From NCBI RefSeq assembly GCF_900107375.1, contig NZ_FNPT01000021.1, positions 24,856 through 88,855 on the forward strand: DNA of 64,000 nucleotides, written 5' to 3'. Positions within the stretch are counted from its first letter, which is position 1, and each line of letters begins with the position of its first letter. Made by a program: the position numbers and the translations under genes. Shown in pieces: positions 35,780-44,826 of the stretch. The DNA comes from Lysobacter sp. yr284. Lineage in GTDB: Bacteria; Pseudomonadota; Gammaproteobacteria; Xanthomonadales; Xanthomonadaceae. The notes under the pieces were generated by a model. It was not told the origin of the DNA, did not search any database, and worked only from the letters and a program-made list of their open reading frames with translations.

Positions 35780-37084
35780 CTAATGCGGATTGAGAGGCAG
35801 CTGAGCATACGTGTTCCCTGGGCGTTGCTTTGCACCAGCGCAGTATCGCCTCAGCGTGATGACCAGCCGCGAGACAAAGGCGCGGCGGAGATCGTCGCGT
35901 GCCGCGTTTTGTCTCGGCCATAACGCCAACTGCTGCGGCGCGCCGATCTCCTGACGGCCCCCAAGCTTTGGCTTGGGGACGTAACAGCCCAACCATTCGC
36001 GCAGTACCCATGGTGTCACAGATACACCGTGCCGACTCAACACCTCTCCCGCACTGGCCGCCTCATCCGATGACGGCGCATACCAGCTCCTGTCCAGATG
36101 ATCGATGACCACCCGCTCCAACCACCACGGCGGCGGCGACTTCTCACGTAGTACCGTCGCCGTGAGCCCCTCTCTCCGCGCGGCATCGACGAACGTACGC
36201 GGCCAATCGAACCAAGCTGCGGCCACCGCTCGAAGTAGCGCCCTGCGATGCTCGATCGACCATCGTTCGAACGGCTCCCCTGATGGGCTCCGAATCGAAC
36301 TCCCTGCCAGTCGTTCCGCCACCTTGCGGCCCTCCCCGGTGCGGAAACAACGGAGCAAGCGAAACAGTCCGTCCAGCATGACGCCTACCCAGATTGCCCC
36401 CGTTCGGTGGTAGACCCACCGTGATGCGAGCCCCTTCAGCAGATCTCGTTGGAGGTGCCCAACGCGTGGATCCCCGCGACTGGTCCGCTGACCGAACAAG
36501 CGCCAGTCCACGCAGCATTGAGGACAGCGGGACAGAGCCCAATATCGCTGAGGCCTGGGAAAGCCTCGATCCATCTGCGGGAAGTCCAAGGGATTCCCGC
36601 AATGGGGACACACATCGTGCAGGGGCAAACGATGCACGGGACACTCTGTGATGAAGGCAAAACGCCAGTAGAGGCGGAAATACGGAACCCCATCGTCCGC
36701 AAGGCAAGCAAAGCAGGCCTGAGTCCACCGCCCTTTCCGCGCCTTCCCCGGCGTCCGGGACGGAGCCAGGATCCAGCGACGGCCGGGGGATGGCTCCCCA
36801 CTGAGCAGGGTCTGCCAGCTGGCCAAGCCAGCCAGGTACACGTCTTCGATGGGGACGTCCGAGCCACGAGCCAACGCAACAGGAAGCGCCGTGCTGGGCA
36901 AGGCGTCGAGGTCGAGCCCAGTCACGCTGTGCGTCGAGTAGCCGAGCAGGGTCGAGGCAAGCTCGTGCAAGCTGAACGCGTTGACTCTCGCCAGTCGAAC
37001 GAACCAGGAGGTGATGGATTCGCCAGGAAGCAGCGGAAGGACGGTGCCCAAGGACGACGCTTTGGAACGCCGTCGCGAGGTCAC
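35780..37084 (-). CDS. tniQ: TniQ/TnsD-family target-selection protein
   Basis: A 434-aa protein that in Tn7-like elements binds the attachment gene and recruits TnsC. The N-terminal TniQ core begins LPLLPGESITSWFVRLARVN, and a zinc-ribbon region follows: CFACL (C124, C127), ECPVHRLPLHDVCPHCG (C159, C162) and SRCPQCC (C187, C190). The C-terminal half (to 434) is larger than in short CRISPR-type TniQ and would carry the helix-turn-helix that reads comM. It starts at a GTG overlapping the tnsC stop by four bases, hence translationally coupled. It is the only TniQ in the element. Confidence 0.88.
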   Translation of the reverse strand: MTSRRRSKASSLGTVLPLLPGESITSWFVRLARVNAFSLHELASTLLGYSTHSVTGLDLDALPSTALPVALARGSDVPIEDVYLAGLASWQTLLSGEPSPGRRWILAPSRTPGKARKGRWTQACFACLADDGVPYFRLYWRFAFITECPVHRLPLHDVCPHCGNPLDFPQMDRGFPRPQRYWALSRCPQCCVDWRLFGQRTSRGDPRVGHLQRDLLKGLASRWVYHRTGAIWVGVMLDGLFRLLRCFRTGEGRKVAERLAGSSIRSPSGEPFERWSIEHRRALLRAVAAAWFDWPRTFVDAARREGLTATVLREKSPPPWWLERVVIDHLDRSWYAPSSDEAASAGEVLSRHGVSVTPWVLREWLGCYVPKPKLGGRQEIGAPQQLALWPRQNAARDDLRRAFVSRLVITLRRYCAGAKQRPGNTYAQLPLNPH

Positions 37085-37938
37085 GCAGGCAGTCCGCGCC
37101 GGATCAGGGGGTGTGCTTTGTGTAGGTGATCATCCGTCACCTTGGCGGCACCCGCTGTGATGGCGACGCGCGCGGCTTCTCGGACGAGCTCAGCAATCGA
37201 TCCCATGTGATCGCCGGCCAGCTCCATCACGAGATCAGCCATGGTGCCGGTGCCCAATCGCGACTCCTCCGGCAATCCCAGGCTGCGCTCGAACGCCGCT
37301 AGGAACTTCATGACCGCGTTCTTTTCCGTCCAGACCGGTAATTCCTTAATCTGGAACCGCTCGTACAGTTGCCGATCGTACCGCAGCAGCTCTTTGACCC
37401 GTTCATCGCCCGCCACGACGATGGGGCGTCGGATGCGATTACTTAGATCGCGGACCGCCGTGATCATCCTGAGCGTGCGATCACGGCGCTCGCTGATGCC
37501 GTTGTGGAACTCGTCGAGCACGATCAACCCGACCTCCGCAACCTCGGCCTTGATGCAAAAGTCACGGAGCAACTCGTCGTAGGCATCGTTCGGTCGGAAC
37601 GAGGCGCCGATCTCCGACAGCAGTTCGCGCATCAATGCGCGCCCGTCGGACTGGCCCGTCACCATGATCGAGACGACCTGGATGCGGGGAGGCGTTTCGT
37701 CGGCGATGTCCGGGTAGCAGTCGGCGAAGTGATCCAGCAGATGCGACTTGCCGAACCCCGAATCTCCGATCAGCGCAAGGTTCATCGGCCGTCCCTCGTC
37801 AGGACGGCCGATGAACCTCGCCATGGTCTTGAGGACATCAGCCCCTTCGGGAAAGGGCACCCAAGGAGTCTGAAAGTGCGCCCGCGGTGACGGGATGGCC
37901 CGATCCACGCGGAGGGGAGGCTTGCGCGACTTAGTCAT
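37081..37938 (-). CDS. tnsC: TnsC/TniB-type AAA+ transposition regulator
   Basis: A 285-aa ATPase with Walker A LALIGDSGFGKSHLL (58-65), Walker B VGLIVLDEFHNG (D142, E143), sensor region RRPIVVAGDERVKELL and a C-terminal lid (AELVREAARVAITAGA). TnsC polymerises on target DNA, bridges TniQ and TnsB, and gives target immunity. The start ATG overlaps the tnsB stop by 8 bases. At 285 aa it is closer to TniB of Tn6022/Tn5053 elements than to the 555-aa TnsC of Tn7. Confidence 0.9.
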   Translation of the reverse strand: MTKSRKPPLRVDRAIPSPRAHFQTPWVPFPEGADVLKTMARFIGRPDEGRPMNLALIGDSGFGKSHLLDHFADCYPDIADETPPRIQVVSIMVTGQSDGRALMRELLSEIGASFRPNDAYDELLRDFCIKAEVAEVGLIVLDEFHNGISERRDRTLRMITAVRDLSNRIRRPIVVAGDERVKELLRYDRQLYERFQIKELPVWTEKNAVMKFLAAFERSLGLPEESRLGTGTMADLVMELAGDHMGSIAELVREAARVAITAGAAKVTDDHLHKAHPLIRRGLPA

Positions 37939-39910
37939 CCCAGTTCATCTCGAACGGCGTGGCGACTTCCTCGACGCCAGGAGGCATTGAGGCGCTGGAA
38001 GTGGAAGGTGGCACGGACGGAGCAGACTCAGGAGGCGCCGTGTCATGTGGCACGCCCACCTTGTTCTGGAGTGCCCGGGCCCCGGCTTCGGCGCGACTGT
38101 AGCGCTCGCGCTCGCGGGCCTTTCTGGCCTTCCGAGTCTTGGCAGCGGCCTCTGCCAGAAGTCGCCGACGCTCGTCCCGCGCGCGGAAGATCATGTCCTC
38201 GTCGATATCCTTGGCGCCGCGTGCTTCCAGGAACTTCCGGATAGCGGTGAACTCCCACAGGCTCATCTTGGGGCGCGTGACGTTTCGGGTGCGAACAAGC
38301 TTGTACTCGCGCGACTCGGGATCCCAGAAATAGATCCGCGTGATGTCCCTCGGGTCTCGCCGGAAGAGGAACATCCTGGCCTCGTCCACGTTCTGCGGAT
38401 CGCGCGCGTGGACCCACCGTTGCAAGCAGTCGTCCATGTACCAAACATAATCGATCACGACTCCCTTCTCGCTGATCACGCGCTCCTTGACGGGAAGGAA
38501 GTCGAGCATCAACTTGACCGGTTCCGTCGCGTGGCGCAGGCGCCCGATGGGGATGGCGCCGCAGCCTCCCTTCAGCCCCTCTTTGAACATGCTCATCGGT
38601 GCCATCCCGCCAAGACCGGTATGCGGACTGGCGTGATACTCGATGATCAGGTTCAGGACGTACTGCTCTAGTTCCGCCAGCGTCATGATCGCAGCCTCGG
38701 CAGGATCGTAGTCTCCTAACGCCTCCTTGCCTTCGCGGGTGGCACCGGGCACGCGCCGCAATTTCCCGGACAGGGTGCCCAGGTAGGATTCGATGTAGGC
38801 CCCGTACTGCGGCTGTTTCACCTTCCGGAAGATGATCTCGAACAGGTATTCCTTGGCGGCCAATTCCAGCATGTTGCCGTGGAACTCGCCGGCATTGTCG
38901 GAATGCACGGCCCACATGAATCCACTAATCGGCCAAGTCGCCTCGTAGCCAAGGAGCTTGAGCGTATCGGTCTTAGGAAGGATCGCGTGGCTGATCGCCA
39001 TGCCCAGAGACAGATCGCCGGGCGATTCCAGCGTGATGTAGTACCCGACGACGCAACGGCTCCAAATGTCGATCAATACCGTGATCCATCCCTTGCATAT
39101 GGCAATGCGATCGACTTCGTCGACCACCATGACCGGCAGTTCCAGGTGGTCGACCTGTACCATGGCCAGTGGATGGTCGATGTCACTGATCGAGCCCTTT
39201 TGAAGACGGTGCAGTAGTCCGGCCTGGCGAGCACCGATTTTGGCGGCGTCCTTGTCGTACTCGCTCAACTCTCGGTAGCGTTCATAAACCGTCGAAAAGA
39301 CGGGCAGCACGATCTTGTCGTCATTGGGAAATCGTCGTTTGAGTTCCCGGACATCGTCCTTCAGATCCTCGAAGACCGCGGAGAGGGTGAGGTTGCCGTT
39401 CCCCAAGACCTCGTCCAGACGCGCCTTGAGTTGTTTCTCGACCAGCACGTGCAGCCGTGTCTGACCGGCATCGGAGCGCCGCTTGCGCATCAGCGAGCTT
39501 AAGCGCGGATCCTTGCGATATCGGCGATGCCACTCCCGGAGCGTTTTGATCTTGATGCCGCTCTCGGTGGATAGCGCCTCCCACTTGGCTTTGGGGACCC
39601 TTCGGAAGGTCAACAAATCCTTGATGGCTTCCAGCTTCTTTTCGGCTGCCGCGATTCGCTCATCGTCCTCGAGGAGCTTGAGGTCATCGCGATCGGCCTG
39701 TGCGGGAGTCGTCAGCGATCGCAGCGAGTCTCTCCGAACGATGAGCAACACGCCTGTACCGAACTCGCGAACTGTCAATTCCTCGCTCGACTCGAACTGG
39801 ATCACCGTATACAGACCTGGCCGATCGGCTATGGCGTAGTTTCGGCCAACCTCAATCTCGATCACGGGCGATCCGCCCGCGCCGATCACCTTCAGATCGT
39901 CACCGTCCAT
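37931..39910 (-). CDS. tnsB: TnsB/TniA-type DDE transposase
   Basis: A 659-aa retroviral-integrase-fold transposase. DNA-binding helix-turn-helix modules fill roughly 85-240. The DDE triad is visible as D254 in MVQVDHLELPV, D338 in WAVHSDNAGEFHG and E374 in GAYIESYLGTL. A Mu-type C-terminal domain and basic tail follow (RKARKARERERYSRA). It cuts and joins the 3' ends. The start MDGDDLKVIG has GGAGG seven bases upstream and overlaps the tnsA stop by 19 bases; the longer frame upstream is tnsA in another frame. Confidence 0.93.
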   Translation of the reverse strand: MDGDDLKVIGAGGSPVIEIEVGRNYAIADRPGLYTVIQFESSEELTVREFGTGVLLIVRRDSLRSLTTPAQADRDDLKLLEDDERIAAAEKKLEAIKDLLTFRRVPKAKWEALSTESGIKIKTLREWHRRYRKDPRLSSLMRKRRSDAGQTRLHVLVEKQLKARLDEVLGNGNLTLSAVFEDLKDDVRELKRRFPNDDKIVLPVFSTVYERYRELSEYDKDAAKIGARQAGLLHRLQKGSISDIDHPLAMVQVDHLELPVMVVDEVDRIAICKGWITVLIDIWSRCVVGYYITLESPGDLSLGMAISHAILPKTDTLKLLGYEATWPISGFMWAVHSDNAGEFHGNMLELAAKEYLFEIIFRKVKQPQYGAYIESYLGTLSGKLRRVPGATREGKEALGDYDPAEAAIMTLAELEQYVLNLIIEYHASPHTGLGGMAPMSMFKEGLKGGCGAIPIGRLRHATEPVKLMLDFLPVKERVISEKGVVIDYVWYMDDCLQRWVHARDPQNVDEARMFLFRRDPRDITRIYFWDPESREYKLVRTRNVTRPKMSLWEFTAIRKFLEARGAKDIDEDMIFRARDERRRLLAEAAAKTRKARKARERERYSRAEAGARALQNKVGVPHDTAPPESAPSVPPSTSSASMPPGVEEVATPFEMNWDD

Positions 39911-40587
39911 GGGGCGGCCTCCATTGTCGTGTCCATCGAGAGAAGCGAGTGCAGGTCGAGCCTGAGCTGCTGGCGGGCGCTCAGGCGCCACGCGGCGAAG
40001 ACGACTTCGCTGGCGCCATAGCCCTTAGCGGTGAGCGTCTCCATGTACCACTTCAGCGACTTCGGCCCCTGCGAGGCCGCCGTAAGGAAATCGGCATCGA
40101 GCGCCGGTTGTGGCTCCTCCCGCCGGTACGGGAGCAGGAACCGGAGGTTGCGCACCATAGGACGAGGAAGGGATCGCTCGGTGATTACCCGAAACTGCAT
40201 GCCGTGGGAGCGACAGTACGCTCGAGCCGCACGAAAGCGGGTGGCATACGTCCTGCCCGTACGGCGCAGCTCGTCCGCCATCTTGACCTCGATGAGCAGA
40301 GCGAGCCGGTGCCTGGCCGCCTTGAATGTCACAAACAGGTCCGGAGTGTAGGTCCGAAGCCGGCCGCGCTCCTTGTACTCGATCTTGATGGCGTGGTCTT
40401 CGATTCGCTCGACAGTGTCGTCGAACGCCAGCAGGACCATTAAGTCACGTTCCCGGAAGCCCTCAAAGAACAGACAGTGATGGTTCTGGGGGCTGGGATA
40501 CTTCCCGGTCACACCCAGGTAACTGCCCCGGCGCTTCCGGGTCTTGAAATGGGCCGAACGTCGCGGCCTAGGGTTTTCCCGCTTCAT
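39892..40587 (-). CDS. tnsA: TnsA endonuclease
   Basis: A 231-aa restriction-enzyme-like nuclease that cuts the 5' ends so the element moves by cut-and-paste. Catalytic residues can be placed as E46 in FFEGFRERDLM, D83 in RTYTPDLFV and the E100/K102 pair in ALLIEVKMAD. A C-terminal helical domain follows. It is the first gene of the tnsABC-tniQ set, only 100 bases from the right end. The start at 40587 follows GGAGG at 12 bases; a longer in-frame start at 40638 adds 17 residues. Confidence 0.88.
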   Translation of the reverse strand: MKRENPRPRRSAHFKTRKRRGSYLGVTGKYPSPQNHHCLFFEGFRERDLMVLLAFDDTVERIEDHAIKIEYKERGRLRTYTPDLFVTFKAARHRLALLIEVKMADELRRTGRTYATRFRAARAYCRSHGMQFRVITERSLPRPMVRNLRFLLPYRREEPQPALDADFLTAASQGPKSLKWYMETLTAKGYGASEVVFAAWRLSARQQLRLDLHSLLSMDTTMEAAPWTVTI

Positions 40588-40668
40588 TGTCGAAACAAAC
40601 CTCCAATGGCAAGACCGTTTGAGGGCTTCCGTGCCCATAAAGCTTCGAAGTACGGGGTCAGTTATGCC

Positions 40669-40689
40669 GCATTTCTGGAAAAAATACTA
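40669..40689 (-). repeat. Right terminal inverted repeat and target duplication
   Basis: The right end reads GCATTTCTGGAAAAAATACTA on the plus strand, whose complement starts TAGTATTTTTTCCAGAAATG and matches the left end. AGGAC at 40690-40694 is the second copy of the target duplication. The 100 bases to the tnsA start must hold its promoter and further TnsB sites. Confidence 0.88.
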
Positions 40690-41990
40690 AGGACGGCGGC
40701 CGCTACGACCTCGCCATCGCGCTCGGCATCCTCGCCGCGAGCGGGCAGCTGCCGCTGCCGGCCTTGGCCGATTGCGAATTCCTCGGCGAGCTCGGCCTCA
40801 CCGGCGAGCTGCGCGCGATCGACGGCGTGCTGCCGGCGGCGCTGGCCGCGGCCGAGGCCGGGCGCCGGCTGGTGGTGCCGGCCGGCAACGGCAACGAGGC
40901 GGCGCTGGCCAGCCGGGTCGAAGCGCGCACCGCGCGCACGCTGTCGGAGGTCTGCGCGATGCTGTGCGAGCGCGCGTCGCTGCCGCGCGCAGTGGCCCCG
41001 CCGTTGGCGCGTGCGCCGGAACTGGACATGCGCGATGTGCGCGGCCAGGCGCAGGCGCGGCGCGCGCTGGAGATCGCCGCGGCCGGCGGCCACCATCTGC
41101 TGCTGATCGGCCCGCCCGGCTGCGGCAAGACCCTGCTCGCCTCGCGCCTGCCCGGCCTGCTGCCCGAGGCCAGCGAAGACGAAGCGCTGGAAACCGCGGC
41201 GATCGCCTCGGTCGGCGGCGGCGGCCACGGCCGCGCGCTGGACCCGTCGCGCTGGCGCCAGCGTCCGTTCCGCGCCCCGCACCACACCGCCAGCGCGGTC
41301 GCCCTGGTCGGCGGCGGCGCCGATCCGCGGCCCGGCGAAATCTCGCTGGCGCACCACGGGGTGTTGTTCCTCGATGAGCTGCCCGAATGGGAGCGGCGCG
41401 CGCTGGAAGTGTTGCGCGAGCCGCTGGAGTCGGGCGCGGTCACGGTGTCGCGCGCGGCGCGCAGCGCCGAGTTTCCGGCGCGCTTCCAACTGGTTGCGGC
41501 GATGAATCCCTGCCCCTGCGGCTGGGCCGGCGACGCCAGCGCGCGCTGCCGCTGCACCGAGGACATCATCCGCCGCTACCGCGCGCGCATTTCCGGCCCG
41601 CTGCTGGACCGCATCGACCTGCACATCGAAGTGCCACGGCTGCCGCCGGCGGCGCTGCGCCCCGACCAGCCCGAAGGCGAATCCAGCGCCGCGATCCGCG
41701 AGCGCGTGAGCGCGGCGCGGCAACGTCAGGCCGAGCGCAGCGGCCGGACCAATGCGCGCCTGGACCACGCCCAGACCAACCAGCATTGCCGCCTGGCCGA
41801 ACGCGACCAGGCACTGCTGGAACGCGCGGTCGACGGCCTGCAGTTGTCGGCGCGCTCGATGCACCGGATCTTGCGGGTCGCGCGCACCATCGCCGACCTC
41901 GCCGGTTGCGAGCACATCGCCACCGCGCACCTGACCGAAGCCGTCGGTTACCGGCGGGCCGATCGCGACAGCGCGACGCGGGCGGCGTAG
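40690..41990 (+). pseudogene. comM: comM, 3' fragment (remaining 431 codons)
   Basis: In frame with the 5' fragment once the element is removed (KD then GGRYDLAIALGILAASGQ). It carries the rest of the Lon-like domain and the whole AAA+ domain: Walker A LLLIGPPGCGKTLLASR, Walker B GVLFLDELPEWERR, sensor LVAAMNPCPCGWAG and the C-terminal helical domain ARSMHRILRVARTIADLAG. The ATPase core is intact and the fragment stays open from the element end, so it is a clean recent interruption with no decay. A truncated protein could only be made from an internal start. Confidence 0.95.
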
Positions 41991-42277
41991 GCAGCGCCGG
42001 TTGCGCGGCCTGCGTCGCGATGGCGCGGGCGCCCCGCTGCGATGGCGCCGCTGCGATGCTGCGTTCCGCCGTCTGCGATGGCCGCGCCGCGGCCGGGCGG
42101 TTTGCGCCTTCAAAACCGCCTTCGCCGCGCATCCGCGCGGGTGCGGCGACCGCCCGCCCGGCGCGCGGCCGGGCCGCGTCGGCGCCGATGGGCTGGGCTA
42201 TAGTCGCCGCGCGGACCCGGCCACGGCAGGCGGCGGCCCGCCCGCCGCGAGCGCGCGGCGCCACCGAGGCCTTCGGC

Positions 42278-43108
42278 ATGTCCGACTTCACCGTCCACAC
42301 CCTGCTCAAGACGCCGACCGTGACGGTCCGCGACGTCTATTGCCCGGGCGGGTGCAAGCACCGCGGCCCGGAGGAGTGCGCGGCGGCGACGCATCTGGTC
42401 TTCCCGTACCGCGGCGTCTATGTGCGCCATGTCGGCGAACAGGCGAGCGTGGCCGAAGCCAGCCAGGTGTTGTTCTTCAACGCCGGCGAAGGCTACCGGG
42501 TCAGCCATCCGATCGACGGCGGCGACGCCAGCCTGTCGCTGTCGATCGCCGAGCCGATGCTGCGCGAGATGGCGCCCAAGGCGCTGTTGCGCGACGGCGA
42601 GGCGCTGGCCTTCCGCCCGCCGCGCCTGCGCATCGACCCGCGCGCGCAGTCGCTGGCGATGCTGCTGCGCCACAGCCTGCGCCAGGGCATCGCCGAACCG
42701 CTGGAGGCCGAGAGCCTGGCCCTGACCCTGGCGCAGCGCGCGCTGGGGCCGCGCACCGCCCACGCCGCCGGCGCCAGCGCCGGCCAGCAGCGGCTGGTCG
42801 AGCGGACCAAGCTGGTGCTGGTCAGCGACCTGTCGCGGCGCTGGACCCTGGCCGAGATCGCCGCCGAAGTCGGCGTCTCGCCGGTGTACCTGACCCAGGT
42901 GTTCCAGCGCGTGGAAGGGCTGCCGCTGTACCGCTACCAGCTGCGCCTGCGGCTGGCCCGGGCGCTGGACCTGCTCGGCGAGTACGAAGACCTCAGCGCG
43001 CTGGGCCAGGACCTCGGGTTCTCCAGCCACAGCCACTTCAGCGCGGCGTTCCAGCAGACCTACGGGCGCTCGCCGTCGGAGTTCCGGCAGTCGGCCCTGT
43101 ATCGCTGA
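42278..43108 (+). CDS. AraC-family transcriptional regulator
   Basis: A 276-aa protein. Residues 1-165 are a beta-rich cupin-like sensor half (FTVHTLLKTPTVTVRDVYCP, HLVFPYRGVYVRHVG, SQVLFFNAGEGYRVSHPI), including Cys22 and Cys26 that might sense metal or redox. Residues 175-276 are the double helix-turn-helix (WTLAEIAAEVGVSPVYLTQVF, LSALGQDLGFSSHSHFSAAF, ending YGRSPSEFRQS). GAGG lies upstream of the ATG. The 287-bp spacer from comM has TATAGT near 42200 as a possible -10. Targets are unknown. Confidence 0.85.
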   Translation: MSDFTVHTLLKTPTVTVRDVYCPGGCKHRGPEECAAATHLVFPYRGVYVRHVGEQASVAEASQVLFFNAGEGYRVSHPIDGGDASLSLSIAEPMLREMAPKALLRDGEALAFRPPRLRIDPRAQSLAMLLRHSLRQGIAEPLEAESLALTLAQRALGPRTAHAAGASAGQQRLVERTKLVLVSDLSRRWTLAEIAAEVGVSPVYLTQVFQRVEGLPLYRYQLRLRLARALDLLGEYEDLSALGQDLGFSSHSHFSAAFQQTYGRSPSEFRQSALYR

Positions 43109-43152
43109 GCGCGCGCATCGTCTCGCCTTCCACCGCGACCGCAAGCCGCCCC

Positions 43153-43183
43153 TTGTAGGAGCGGCGCAAGCCGCGACCGCGCC
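43153..43183. repeat. REP-like repeat, single copy
   Basis: TTGTAGGAGCGGCGCAAGCC followed by GCGACCGCG, one unit of the intergenic family. It lies in the 322-bp spacer 43109-43430, which holds no other recognisable feature. Confidence 0.75.
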
Positions 43184-43430
43184 AACCGAACCGCGGCGGC
43201 GCGCGCCGGAACCCGGCATCGTCCCGTTCGATCGCCTCCTCGCAGCCCACGGCGGCCGCGACCCGCCACGTCGCGGCCCGCGCCGCTCCCACAGAGCGCC
43301 CCTCGCCCCATGCGCCCATCGCCCATCGCCCATCGCCCCACCGCGGCGATCGCTAAATTTTCTGACAGCGGCCGCCCGCCCGCGCTGGCCTACTGAGCGC
43401 GCCCCATCCCGGGCGCCCCGGAGAACCCCC

Positions 43431-43583
43431 ATGAGCGAGAAGACCTGCGCAGCCTGCGATTGCCCCCTCGACGAAAACGCGTTCCAGGTGACCATCGGCG
43501 GCAAGACCGTCGAGGTGTGCTGCGATGAATGCGCGCAGAAGCTCGACGCCGCCTACGTCTCGGCGCAGTCGACGGCGCGCTGA
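43431..43583 (+). CDS. Small Cys-rich protein, possible TRASH-like metal-binding peptide
   Basis: A 50-aa protein: it begins MSEKTCAACDCPLDENAFQV and continues IGGKTVEVCCDECAQKLDAA. The six cysteines form CxxCxC and, about 25 residues later, CCxxC, the pattern of a treble-clef/TRASH-type zinc or heavy-metal site. A strong GGAGAA ribosome binding site lies five bases before the ATG, and the frame ends 227 bases before the hydrolase gene. Sensing or carrying of zinc or copper is an inference. It is too short to be found by length criteria, but the Cys pattern and ribosome binding site support it. Confidence 0.75.
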   Translation: MSEKTCAACDCPLDENAFQVTIGGKTVEVCCDECAQKLDAAYVSAQSTAR

Positions 43584-43809
43584 GCCCGCCTCGGGCCTGC
43601 GCTTCGGCGGCGGCATCGCTTCGATGCCGCCGCGCCGGACCGGATGCCCCGCCGTCGCGCGCAGAACGTAGCGACGGCGGCGGCAGCGACGATCCCCACC
43701 GCGGCCCCTGCGCCGCATCCCGACACGCCTAGTCCAGGGCGGCGCAGACGCGCCGCCGCGGACCCGCGCGCGCCCGCACCGACGCCGCCCTCCCCACCTC
43801 GGAGTTCCC

Positions 43810-44826
43810 ATGAACCGCAGACACTTCCTGCTGGGCGGCACCGGCCTGCTCGCCGCCGGCGGCTTCGGCGCCCTCGTCGGCGCCGCGGCGCGCGCGCCCG
43901 GCCTGGACAACGGCGCCGACGCCGGCACCCGCCTGGACCTCGACGCGGCCGAATTCCACGCCAGCCGCAAGTTCGCCCGCACCGCCTTCGGCGACATCGC
44001 CTACGTCGAGCGCGGCGACGGGCCGGCGGCGCTGTTCCTGCACGGCTTCCCGCTCAACGGCTTCCAGTGGCGCGGCGCGCTGCCGCGGCTGGCGCCGTAC
44101 CGGCGCTGCATCGCCCCGGACTGGCTCGGGCTGGGCTACACCCGGGTCGCGCCGGATCAGGCGGTGGACCCGCAGGCGCAGGCGGCGATGATCCTCGCGC
44201 TGATGGACGCGCTGGGCATCGCCAGCGCCGACCTGGTCGCCAACGACAGCGGCGGCGCGATCGCGCAGTTGCTGCTGACCGCGCACCCCGAGCGCGTGCG
44301 CACCGTGCTGCTGACCAACTGCGACACCGAATTCGACAACCCGCCGCCGAAGCTGCGGCCGGTGATCGAACTGTCCAAGCAGGGCCGCTTCGTCGACGAA
44401 TGGCTTGCGCCGTGGTGGCAGGACAAGGCGCTGGCGCGCTCGCCGCAAGGGTTCGGCGGCATGTGCTACGCCGATCCCGCGCACCCGGACGACGACGCCA
44501 TCGACATGTACTTCGGCCCGCTGTTGTCGACCCAGCGGCGCAAGGCGCTGACCCACGCCTACGCGATGGGCCTGGAGCGCAACGTGCTCGAAGGCATCGG
44601 CGCGCGCCTGGGCCGCAGCCGCGCGCCGGCGCGGGTGCTGTGGGGCATGGCCGACGACATCTTCGACGCGGCCCAGGCGCGGCCGCTGGCCGATGCCTTC
44701 GGCCAGTCGCGCGGGCTGCGCAAGCTGGACGGCTACAAGCTGTTCTGGCCGGAAGAACGTCCCGACGTGATCGCCGAGGAAGCGCAGCGGCTGTGGGCGG
44801 CGTGGGCGCCGCAAAGGGTGCGTTGA
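43810..44826 (+). CDS. Alpha/beta hydrolase, exported, dehalogenase/epoxide-hydrolase-like
   Basis: A 338-aa protein. MNRRHFLLGGTGLLAAGG is a twin-arginine-type signal. The fold shows the oxyanion turn LHGFPLNGFQW, CIAPDWLGLGYT, and the nucleophile elbow LVANDSGGAIAQL, in which the aspartate takes the place of the usual HDWGG nucleophile. The acid is likely D in WGMADDIFD. The C-terminal segment where the catalytic histidine is expected reads KLFWPEERPDVIAEEA with no histidine, so activity is uncertain. Close relatives of this family are haloalkane dehalogenases and epoxide hydrolases. It lies downstream of the Cys-rich gene. Confidence 0.82.
   Translation: MNRRHFLLGGTGLLAAGGFGALVGAAARAPGLDNGADAGTRLDLDAAEFHASRKFARTAFGDIAYVERGDGPAALFLHGFPLNGFQWRGALPRLAPYRRCIAPDWLGLGYTRVAPDQAVDPQAQAAMILALMDALGIASADLVANDSGGAIAQLLLTAHPERVRTVLLTNCDTEFDNPPPKLRPVIELSKQGRFVDEWLAPWWQDKALARSPQGFGGMCYADPAHPDDDAIDMYFGPLLSTQRRKALTHAYAMGLERNVLEGIGARLGRSRAPARVLWGMADDIFDAAQARPLADAFGQSRGLRKLDGYKLFWPEERPDVIAEEAQRLWAAWAPQRVR

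Larger units (their letters stand above)
13990..40689 (-). mobile_element. Tn7-like (Tn6022-like) transposon inserted in comM, 26.7 kb
   Basis: Both ends can be read to the base. AGGAC is duplicated at 13985-13989 and 40690-40694, and the element ends share an imperfect inverted repeat beginning T(G/A)GT.TTTTTTCCAG. The transposition genes tnsA, tnsB, tnsC and tniQ run leftward from the right end. Cargo GC is visibly lower than the flanks. comM is a known attachment gene for Tn6022/AbaR-type elements of the Tn7 superfamily. Insertion lies in the same early region of comM, in the KDGGRYDLA motif. Cargo includes toxin-antitoxin, HEPN, STAND, Septu-like and exported protease genes. Confidence 0.93.
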
